Source: Deltaproteobacteria bacterium (lineage in GTDB: Bacteria > Desulfobacterota > Syntrophia > Syntrophales > UBA5619). Taken from it: a DNA stretch of 15,170 bases. This document shows, in pieces, positions 6,496 through 12,482 of the stretch (positions within the stretch are counted from its first letter, which is position 1; every line of letters starts with the position of its first letter). The position numbers and the translations under genes are program-made. The notes under the pieces are model-generated. The model was not told the DNA's origin. It searched no databases and saw nothing but the letters and a program-made list of their open reading frames with translations. The stretch spans positions 1 through 15,170 of the forward strand of contig JAPLJW010000253.1 of assembly GCA_026388365.1 (NCBI GenBank), written 5' to 3'.

Positions 6496-7392
6496 ATGAA
6501 GAAGCTCCGGTTCAAAAAAATCGATGCCTTCGCTTCTAAACATTCATCCGGGAATCCCGCGGCGGTCGTCTATCTTGATCAGCTTGAAGAGCTGTCCGAA
6601 GATGAAAAGATGCAGATCGCAAAAGAGTTAAAAGGATTTGTTAGCGAGGTAGGATATGTCTGCCCCGGAACGGAAACGGATTACGAATTATGCTATTTTT
6701 CTTCCGAGCGAGAAGTCGCTTTCTGCGGTCATGCGACCATCGCCATCATGAACGATATCATCGCAAACAATGAAGCGTTGCATTCGCGGACGTTGCTGTT
6801 GATTGCGACACGGACCGACCGCTTGCAGGTCGAGAACCGTTATCGAGACGAGAAGAGCGTTTATATCTCCGCTCCGCCCGCCAGGTTTTCCATGAAAGAG
6901 GTTGGCGCGGCCGATGTTGCGGCGGCTCTGAACAGTCGCCTTGAGGACCTTGATCCATCACGGCCGATTCAGATGATCAACGGTGGATTGGAGACATTGA
7001 TAGTCCCGATGAAGGGACTCGAGCCTATTCTCCGCGTCACTCCGGATCTTCAGACACTCAAACAATTCTGCCTGCGGATCGGTGCGGACATCGTTCTTCT
7101 CTATTCGTCGGAGGTTGCATTTCCGGAGAGCCGTTACCGGACCAGAGTGTTCGCCCCCCCGTATGGATATTTGGAGGATCCCGCAACCGGTTCCGGAAAT
7201 TCGGCCCTGGGTTACTATCTTCTGGCGCATGGGATTTGGGAGGGGGACAAGATTACAATAGAGCAAAATGGATTCCGCGATGCCCCGAACTTCGTCCGGA
7301 TATTTTCCCCCAAAACCGGCGCAGGCGATTCTCGCGTGTGGTTTGGCGGGGGCGCGATTGTAAGAATGGATGGGCAATACAATCTGGAATAG
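6496..7392 (+). CDS. Cassette gene 5a: PhzF-family isomerase/epimerase-like protein
   Basis: A 298-residue PhzF-fold protein, two similar halves enclosing one active site. Marks: MKKLRFKKIDAF start with GNPAAVV (19-25), Glu51 in SEVGYV at the position of the PhzF catalytic Glu, FCGHATIA (77-84), and the family signature DPATGSGNSALGYYL (228-242). PhzF itself isomerises an intermediate of phenazine synthesis, but no other phz gene is present and most PhzF relatives have other or unknown substrates. I chose ATG 6496 because GAGG lies six bases upstream; TTG 6475 and ATG 6484 are in frame but give an atypical N-terminus. It is followed after 29 bases by the AlkD-like gene with no attC between. 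Confidence 0.9.
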   Translation: MKKLRFKKIDAFASKHSSGNPAAVVYLDQLEELSEDEKMQIAKELKGFVSEVGYVCPGTETDYELCYFSSEREVAFCGHATIAIMNDIIANNEALHSRTLLLIATRTDRLQVENRYRDEKSVYISAPPARFSMKEVGAADVAAALNSRLEDLDPSRPIQMINGGLETLIVPMKGLEPILRVTPDLQTLKQFCLRIGADIVLLYSSEVAFPESRYRTRVFAPPYGYLEDPATGSGNSALGYYLLAHGIWEGDKITIEQNGFRDAPNFVRIFSPKTGAGDSRVWFGGGAIVRMDGQYNLE

Positions 7393-7421
7393 TCATTGAA
7401 CGTTATGAGACACAATCAAAT

Positions 7422-8168
7422 ATGCTCAAAAACACAAAGGATCCGAAGCGTATTGCTCGTTTGACTGCTCCAGATGTATGCAACAGATTGCAGGCACTGG
7501 GCGATAGCGAAAGAGCACGGGCACTGCAAAGATTCTTCAAAACGGGTCAAGGTCAATATGGTGAAGGGGATGTATTTGTCGGTCTCCGCGTTCCGGAGAT
7601 AAGGAAGTTGGCCAAAGAATACGAGAAGCTCCCCCTTTCAGAGATCATCCGATTACTTCACTCCCCCCTCCATGAAGCAAGGCTGCTGGCTCTCCTTATT
7701 TTGGTTCGTGCGTATGCGCAGGGGGATTCTTCACTTCAGGAGCGGATTTATAATCTGTACCTGCGGAATACCCGGTTTATCAATAGCTGGGATCTGGTGG
7801 ATGTTTCGGCGGAACACATCGTCGGTTCCCATTTGAGATGCGGCGACAGATCTCGTCTCCACGCTTTGGCGGCATCCAACCTGCTTTGGGATCGGAGGAT
7901 TGCCATCATGGCCACATTTCACTACATCAAACGCGGTGAATTTGCCGAGACACTGCATATCGCAGAACGATTGCTTCGAGATCACGAGGATCTGATCCAT
8001 AAAGCGGCCGGTTGGATGCTTCGTGAAATCGGCAAGCACGATCAGCTTGCCGAAGAAGAGTTTCTGAAGGCTCACGGCAAAATTATGCCGCGGACCATGC
8101 TCCGGTATGCGATCGAGAAATTTCCGGAGAAATTGAGGCAGCGGTTCTTGCGGGGTGAAATAGAGTAG
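7422..8168 (+). CDS. Cassette gene 5b: AlkD-like DNA alkylation repair protein
   Basis: A 248-residue all-helical (HEAT-repeat) protein of the DNA_alkylation family. AlkD-type glycosylases remove bulky or positively charged N3/N7-alkylated purines without flipping the base. GLRVPEIRKLAKEY (54-67) is the usual lead repeat. NSWDLVD (121-127) supplies counterparts of the AlkD Trp and catalytic Asp (Trp123, Asp127), and LWDRRIAIMATFHYI (155-169) supplies the basic residue (Arg158 or Arg159). Function is therefore plausibly intact. The reading frame is open far upstream into the PhzF gene, but ATG 7422 fits the family start best; its ribosome-binding site is weak. The stop is at 8168, five bases before attC site 5. 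Confidence 0.9.
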   Translation: MLKNTKDPKRIARLTAPDVCNRLQALGDSERARALQRFFKTGQGQYGEGDVFVGLRVPEIRKLAKEYEKLPLSEIIRLLHSPLHEARLLALLILVRAYAQGDSSLQERIYNLYLRNTRFINSWDLVDVSAEHIVGSHLRCGDRSRLHALAASNLLWDRRIAIMATFHYIKRGEFAETLHIAERLLRDHEDLIHKAAGWMLREIGKHDQLAEEEFLKAHGKIMPRTMLRYAIEKFPEKLRQRFLRGEIE

Positions 8169-8172
8169 CGCG

Positions 8173-8266
8173 TCCAAACGATGGCACGCAGTCGGACGCG
8201 CGGGGCTGAAGGGCTGATGCAATCCCGGGATTGCAGGCCGCGCGCCGCTGACGTCCAATGTTCAAG
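8173..8266 (+). other. Probable attC site 5 (94 bp) with a perfect inner palindrome
   Basis: The essential triplets are present (AAC at 8177-8179, GTT at 8260-8262), but the outer boxes are degenerate (TCCAAAC and GTTCAAG). The arms pair well: AACGATGG, CAGTC and CGCGCGG on the left against CCGCGCG, GCTGAC and CCAATGTT on the right. CGGACGC starts 14 bases after the R'' box, as in sites 2 and 3. The tip is an 18-bp perfect palindrome centred on CCCGGG (8218-8235). Confidence 0.68.
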
Positions 8267-8278
8267 AAGGAGGAGACA

Positions 8279-8842
8279 ATGGGGAAGATTGCAATAGACG
8301 AGAATGCTTTCACGTATCCGATGCCCATGGTTTTAGTGGGAACGTTTGTAAATGAACGCCCGAACTTCATGGCGGTCGGATGGGTCACGAGAGTCAATTT
8401 CAGTCCACCCATGATCGCCGTCGCGCTGGGGAAAACCCACCACACCAATGGAGGAATTCATGCCTCCGGGGCGTTCAGCGTCAATATCCCGAATATTGAC
8501 CTCATGGAGAAGGTCGACTACTGCGGAATCGCATCGGGCAGGAAAGAAGATAAATCGACTCTGTTCAAAGTGATAGCGGGCAAGACAACGGGGGCGCCCA
8601 TGATCGACGATTGCCCGCTCTGCATGGAGTGCAAACTGGTAAATGTCTGGGACCTCCCGACCAACGAGGTTTTCGTCGGTGAGATTGTGGGCGCATACGC
8701 CAACGCCGAGTGCTGTACCGACGGAAAACCGGACATCAGCAAGATGAGGCCCTTCACGTTGACCATGCCCGACAATCGGTACTGGGCGGTCGGCGATAAT
8801 GCCGGGAAGGCATGGAGCGTCGGAAAGAATTTCAAGCCATAG
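8279..8842 (+). CDS. Cassette gene 6a: flavin reductase-like FMN-binding protein
   Basis: A 187-residue protein of the flavin reductase-like/flavoredoxin family (split-barrel FMN fold), which passes electrons from NAD(P)H or a protein partner to FMN or acts as a small FMN redox protein. Recognisable stretches are YPMPMVLVGTFV (13-24), NFMAVGWVTRVNFSPP (29-44, FMN phosphate region), ASGAFSVNIP (63-72) and the ECKLVNVWDLP segment (121-131). Start 8279 follows AAGGAGGAGACA; an in-frame ATG at 8258 lies inside the attC and is less likely. Cysteines at CPLCMEC (117-123) are notable but no metal site is proven. The racemase gene follows after 25 bases. Confidence 0.88.
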   Translation: MGKIAIDENAFTYPMPMVLVGTFVNERPNFMAVGWVTRVNFSPPMIAVALGKTHHTNGGIHASGAFSVNIPNIDLMEKVDYCGIASGRKEDKSTLFKVIAGKTTGAPMIDDCPLCMECKLVNVWDLPTNEVFVGEIVGAYANAECCTDGKPDISKMRPFTLTMPDNRYWAVGDNAGKAWSVGKNFKP

Positions 8843-8867
8843 GAAGGTGGAACGATAAGGAGTATTC

Positions 8868-9566
8868 ATGAGGACCATTGGCCTGATCGGCGGGATGAGT
8901 TGGGAATCGACGGTTCCGTATTACCAACGGATCAACGAGACCATCCGGGAGCGACTGGGCGGGCTTCATTCCGCGAAAGTGATCCTCTACAGCGTCGATT
9001 TTCATGACATTGAACGACTTCAGCACGCTGGAGATTGGGAGGCCGCAGGAGAGTTACTGGCCGACGCCGCCCGTTCACTCGAATCGGCCGGCGCAGACTT
9101 CCTGGTTCTTTGCACAAACACCATGCACAAGGTCGCTTCCGCGATCGAGGCGGCTGTTCGCATCCCGTTGCTCCACATCGCCGACCCTACAGCCGCCGAA
9201 ATCCAGCGCGCCGGGTTCTCGACGGTCGGCTTGCTGGGTACGCGTTTCACAATGGAGCAGGATTTCTACTGCAACCGGCTCCGCGAGCGCCACGGGCTCC
9301 GGGTGCTGATCCCGAAGCAGGAAGATCGCGAAATCATCCATCGGGTCATATATGAAGAGCTGTGCCTCGGTAAAGTTGCTCCCGAATCCCGGACGGAGTA
9401 CCGCCGGGTCATGGCAGAACTTATAGCACAGGGTGCGGAAGCCATCATTCTGGGTTGTACGGAGATCTCGTTTCTGGTCGGTCAGCACGACTCTGAGGTC
9501 CCCCTGTTTGACACCACAACCATTCACGCCCGCAGGGCGGCTGAATGGGCGCTGTCGGCGAAGTGA
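8868..9566 (+). CDS. Cassette gene 6b: aspartate/glutamate racemase family protein
   Basis: A 232-residue cofactor-independent amino-acid racemase of the Asp/Glu/hydantoin racemase superfamily, of the type represented by E. coli YgeA/RacX. The two catalytic cysteines are both present: Cys82 in LCTNTMH and Cys197 in LGCTEIS. The start has the typical GLIGGMSWEST (5-15). Such enzymes interconvert L- and D-amino acids; YgeA has broad specificity, so the substrate here cannot be fixed. AAGGAG stands five bases before the ATG. It is probably co-transcribed with the flavin reductase, with no attC between them. Its stop is the last base pair before attC site 6. Confidence 0.92.
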   Translation: MRTIGLIGGMSWESTVPYYQRINETIRERLGGLHSAKVILYSVDFHDIERLQHAGDWEAAGELLADAARSLESAGADFLVLCTNTMHKVASAIEAAVRIPLLHIADPTAAEIQRAGFSTVGLLGTRFTMEQDFYCNRLRERHGLRVLIPKQEDREIIHRVIYEELCLGKVAPESRTEYRRVMAELIAQGAEAIILGCTEISFLVGQHDSEVPLFDTTTIHARRAAEWALSAK

Positions 9567-9567
9567 C

Positions 9568-9630
9568 GCCCAATCATTCCCTCGAGCGGACCCACAGCCG
9601 GTTGCGGTCTGCTCATGTCGCCCGTTGGGC
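9568..9630 (+). other. attC site 6 (63 bp)
   Basis: R' is a perfect GTTGGGC (9624-9630). R'' is GCCCAAT (9568-9574), with T in place of the usual final C. GAGCGGACC in the left arm pairs with GGTCTGCTC in the right, and CCGG closes the tip. It starts one base after the racemase stop (9566). It is the last clear attC in the array. Confidence 0.85.
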
Positions 9631-9651
9631 GCACTCATGGAAGGAGGGCAT

Positions 9652-10017
9652 ATGTCAAAGCCTGCGTTTACCGTCAAAGTGTTTGCCATTTACGCGCTCG
9701 TGCTTGGGGCCACGTTGATCGTTGCCCCCAATCTGCTCTTCGCCGTCTTTCATGTGCCCCAAACCTCGGAAGTCTGGATTCGTGTCGCCGGGGTCCTCGC
9801 CTTCAATATGGGCGTCAACTACTGGTACGCGGCCAAATGTGAGGCGAGATCGCTCTTCCGTGTTTCGGTCTACACACGAACCTTCGTCCTGGCGGCCTTT
9901 GCAGTCTTCGTTTTTCTGGGTCTCGTGAATCCGGTCCTCATTTTGTTTGGGTCGATCGACTTCTTCGGCGCAGTTTGGACACACCTTGCGCTAAGGACGG
10001 AGATAAAGAATGCTTAA
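9652..10017 (+). CDS. Small polytopic membrane protein of unknown function
   Basis: A 121-residue protein dominated by hydrophobic helices, roughly residues 8-29, 41-58, 72-91 and 93-112, with short basic loops. I recognise no named family with certainty. GGAAGGAGG four bases before the ATG is an excellent ribosome-binding site. It begins 21 bases after attC site 6 and is followed 18 bases later by the NTF2-fold gene, so the three genes up to 10767 look like one operon. It has no catalytic motif that I can see. Confidence 0.8.
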   Translation: MSKPAFTVKVFAIYALVLGATLIVAPNLLFAVFHVPQTSEVWIRVAGVLAFNMGVNYWYAAKCEARSLFRVSVYTRTFVLAAFAVFVFLGLVNPVLILFGSIDFFGAVWTHLALRTEIKNA

Positions 10018-10035
10018 AAAATAAGGAGGTTGAAG

Positions 10036-10383
10036 ATGATCGCACGACAATTGATCGAGACTTATCACAACGCATGGACCGCCGGTGACTTCGTCACGGC
10101 ACGCCGCTGCCTCGCAGATGATCTTGACTTCAAAGGCAGTATCGACACCTTCCACAAGGCCGACGACTTCATCGGCGCGCTGAAGCGGTTCCAGGGCATG
10201 CTGCGGGGCGTAAAGCTCCTCAAGCGTTTCTTCGACCAGGATGGCGCCGCCTTATTGTATGACTGCGACACCGTGACCCCGGCCGGAGTGATTCGAACCG
10301 CCGAGTTCGTCTCCACAACCAGCGGCAAGATCAGCGAAATTCGATTGGTTTTTGACACCTCGGAACTGCGCAAGCTTATGTAA
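10036..10383 (+). CDS. SnoaL-like/NTF2-fold protein
   Basis: A 115-residue cone-shaped NTF2-like (SnoaL/DUF4440-type) protein. The N-terminal helix with YHNAWTAGDF (residues 9-18) followed by ADDLDFKGS, and a closing beta sheet ending ISEIRLVFDTSEL, are typical. Family members are small isomerases, hydrolases or ligand-binding proteins, and no specific active-site set points to one reaction here. ATG 10036 is preferred over TTG 10030 because AGGAGG lies six bases upstream. Its stop directly abuts the next ATG. Confidence 0.82.
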   Translation: MIARQLIETYHNAWTAGDFVTARRCLADDLDFKGSIDTFHKADDFIGALKRFQGMLRGVKLLKRFFDQDGAALLYDCDTVTPAGVIRTAEFVSTTSGKISEIRLVFDTSELRKLM

Positions 10384-10767
10384 ATGTTCTACCGTCTGTC
10401 CGCCGATCTGGTCCTGATCGTCCATCTCGCCTTTGTCCTCTTCGTGGCGCTGGGCGGCTTTCTCGTGCTGCGCCGGCCCCGGCTCATGTGGCTCCATCTG
10501 CCGGCCGTCGCCTGGGGGACGCTGGTCGAGCTTCTCGGCGTGTTCTGCCCGCTGACACCGCTGGAGACGACGCTCCGGGAACTCGGGGGCCAAACCGGCT
10601 ACGGGGGCGACTTCATCGCACACTACATGACGGCCGTCATCTACCCTTCCGGGCTCACCCGCGGGACCCAGGTCGCCCTCGGCTTCGGCGCGCTCCTGCT
10701 GAACATGGCGATCTATGGTTATGGGCTGTTTCGGAAGAGGCGGTCCCAGTCCCGGCGCCGCGCTTGA
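10384..10767 (+). CDS. DUF2784 family membrane protein
   Basis: A 127-residue membrane protein matching the DUF2784 pattern: an N-terminal ADLVLIVHLAFVLFVALGG helix (residues 7-25), the WLHLPAVAWGTLVEL segment (36-50), CPLTPLE (55-61), a GDFIAHYM loop (75-82), and a C-terminal helix (about 97-115) ending in a very basic tail (FRKRRSQSRRRA). Function is unknown for the family. The ATG follows the preceding TAA without a gap, so translation probably continues by reinitiation. It converges on the GspE-like gene, ending 60 bases from it. Confidence 0.88.
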   Translation: MFYRLSADLVLIVHLAFVLFVALGGFLVLRRPRLMWLHLPAVAWGTLVELLGVFCPLTPLETTLRELGGQTGYGGDFIAHYMTAVIYPSGLTRGTQVALGFGALLLNMAIYGYGLFRKRRSQSRRRA

Positions 10768-10785
10768 CACGCGCGTTGAAAGGGC

Positions 10786-10829
10786 GGCGGCTCCCCCTGA
10801 ATGGAAACCGGAGATGCGCCCGCCGTTTT
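10786..10829 (+). terminator. Weak candidate terminator between convergent genes
   Basis: On the plus strand GGCGGCTCC (10786-10794) can pair with GGAG (10810-10813) and CCGCC (10820-10824) across a one-sided bulge, followed by GTTTTA. The U-run is short and the stem is interrupted, so this is tentative. No equivalent T-run follows on the minus strand. Confidence 0.35.
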
Positions 10830-12363
10830 ATCGCATGCAGATACTCAACACCTCAATGAGATCCGTTTCTCCTTGCAGAATTTTAAGAATGCCGCCCTGC
10901 AGCAGGGTTTTCATCCCTTCATCCGTGGCCGTTTTCCGGATGGCGGCCATCGATTCCCGGTTGATAATCATCTGTTTGATGTTGTCCGTAGCCGTCAGCA
11001 GTTCAAAAATCCCCGCCATTCCACGGTAGCCGGTGCCGTTGCAGGCCGGACAGCCCCTGGGGCGGTAGAGCGTCAGTTGGTCATCGCAAACCATGTTCAA
11101 CATGGAGAAGGCCCTTTCTCCATAATGGCGCGCAAGTTCGTGAAATTCATCCGCCTCGGGATGATAGGGTTCTTTACAGATGATGCACAGGGATCTGACC
11201 AGCCTCTGGGCCAGGACGCAGAGCAGGGAATCGGCAAAGGAAAAGGGATCGATCCCCATATCCAGGAGCCGGACGATCGTTTCCGGCGCGTTGTTCGTGT
11301 GCAGGGTGGTGAGAACCAGATGGCCCGTGGTGGACGCATCCACGCCCATCTTTGCCGTCTCGTAATCCCGCATCTCCCCGACCATAATGATATCCGGATC
11401 GGCCCTGAGAAAAGCGCGCATGGCGTTGCTGAAATCCAGACCGATCTTGTGATGGACCTGAACCTGACGGATCCCCTTCTGGGTGATCTCGACGGGGTCC
11501 TCCACCGTCCAGATCTTGACGTTGGGAAGGTTGAGCATGTGCAGGGCAGCATGGGCCGTGGTGGTCTTTCCCGAACCGGTGGGTCCCACGAGCAGAATCA
11601 GGCCATACGGTTTTTTCAGGATCGCCTTGAACCGATCCAGGGTCTCGGGCGCCATCTGGAGATCATCGAGAACCAGGATTTCCCCCCGCGTGAGGATCCG
11701 CAGAACCACATCCTCCACATAGCCCTGGGTGGGGATGGTGGCCACCCGCAGTTCGATCTCTCCGGCGTCCGGAACTTTGTGCTTGATCTTTCCGTCCTGG
11801 GGAAGCCGCCGTTCGGTGATATCCAGGTTGGACATGATCTTGATCCGCGAGACGATGGCGGAACGGTATTCGTAGGGAAAACTTTTGAAGAGGATGCACT
11901 CGCCGTCGATCCGGAAACGGATGTTCACCAGGCGGTCCCGGATATCGGGTTCGAAGTGTATGTCCGACGCCCGGCGCAGATACGCCTCATTGATGACGTC
12001 ATCGACCAGCTTGACGATATTGTCGTCCGACTTGAAGAAGTGGTCGATGAACAGCAGGATGTCTTCCTTCGCCGCCACGCAGTACTCCACCGCCTTGGTC
12101 TTGAGCAGGCTTTCGATGGCATCCCGTTTCAGGATGTTCTGGGGATCGTCGATTAGGACGCAGATCCGGCCTTCCCTTTTCTCCAGAGGGACCCAGAGTT
12201 CCTGACGCAGGTATTCGCATTTCAGCAGGGAAAGCAGGGATTCTGGAATCGGGTAGGTTTCATCAAAACGGACCGTGCGATAGGCGTTATTCTTATTCGC
12301 TGCCTTTCCGGCCCTTTCCTGAGGGGAAACCGCTTTATGGTCTGTTTTGGTCTGCATGGTCAT
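10828..12363 (-). CDS. GspE/PilB-type secretion or pilus assembly ATPase
   Basis: A 511-residue hexameric traffic ATPase that powers type II secretion or type IV pilus extension. Visible motifs: Walker A GPTGSGKTT (260-268), Asp box WTVEDPVE (285-292), Walker B-like DPDIIMVGEMRD (322-333), His box LTTLHTN (351-357), and a zinc-binding tetracysteine set, CIIC (393-396) and CPAC in RGCPACNGTGYRG. The conserved ASDIHFEP (132-139) begins the N2 domain; the N1 domain is short. Start 12363 is used; ATG 12357 is equally possible because AAGG lies nine bases upstream of it. No gsp or pil partners occur in the window; it lies 119 bases after uvrA on the same strand. Whether it drives a pseudopilus or another machine cannot be told here. 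Confidence 0.92.
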   Translation of the reverse strand: MTMQTKTDHKAVSPQERAGKAANKNNAYRTVRFDETYPIPESLLSLLKCEYLRQELWVPLEKREGRICVLIDDPQNILKRDAIESLLKTKAVEYCVAAKEDILLFIDHFFKSDDNIVKLVDDVINEAYLRRASDIHFEPDIRDRLVNIRFRIDGECILFKSFPYEYRSAIVSRIKIMSNLDITERRLPQDGKIKHKVPDAGEIELRVATIPTQGYVEDVVLRILTRGEILVLDDLQMAPETLDRFKAILKKPYGLILLVGPTGSGKTTTAHAALHMLNLPNVKIWTVEDPVEITQKGIRQVQVHHKIGLDFSNAMRAFLRADPDIIMVGEMRDYETAKMGVDASTTGHLVLTTLHTNNAPETIVRLLDMGIDPFSFADSLLCVLAQRLVRSLCIICKEPYHPEADEFHELARHYGERAFSMLNMVCDDQLTLYRPRGCPACNGTGYRGMAGIFELLTATDNIKQMIINRESMAAIRKTATDEGMKTLLQGGILKILQGETDLIEVLSICMR

Positions 12364-12482
12364 TCACCTTCTGCCGTGACAATTTTTCTAAACCGCTGCT
12401 GCCCCGAATGGGGTCGCCCCGGGAACGGACACCCGCCGGGAATAGCGCCGCCCGGAATCTATCTATCTCTCTCACGGACCGG

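Larger units (their letters stand above)
2691..10767 (+). mobile_element. Integron gene-cassette array without integrase (CALIN-like)
   Basis: Every gene in this interval reads on the plus strand, while both flanks read on the minus strand. Six imperfect inverted repeats of 59-138 bp lie just after or across gene stops, with R'' (AAC) on the left and R' (GTT) on the right, as expected of attC sites. In five of the six a CGGAC or CCGAC block starts 13-14 bases after the R'' box, giving the unpaired base typical of attC left arms. No intI gene is present in the window. The right limit is uncertain: the last clear attC ends at 9630 and the three following genes have no attC of their own. The proven part is therefore 2691-9630. 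Confidence 0.85.

Noticed and set aside
6496..7392. A phenazine biosynthesis locus
   Set aside because: Only a PhzF-fold gene is present; no phzA/B, D, E or G partner is seen.
7397..7411. GTTATGA between the PhzF-like and AlkD-like genes as an attC right end
   Set aside because: No complementary left arm occurs in the preceding 140 bases, so the two genes are taken as one cassette.
8218..8235. Palindrome TGCAATCCCGGGATTGCA as an intrinsic terminator
   Set aside because: No T-run follows on either strand and it lies at the tip of an attC-like fold.
2691..10767. A prophage, conjugative element or transposon as explanation for the central block
   Set aside because: No phage structural, transfer, transposase or tyrosine integrase gene and no target-site duplication are visible; attC sites explain the layout better.
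10775..10781. GTTGAAA after the DUF2784 gene as a final attC R' box
   Set aside because: No paired R'' or left arm could be found within the end of the DUF2784 gene.
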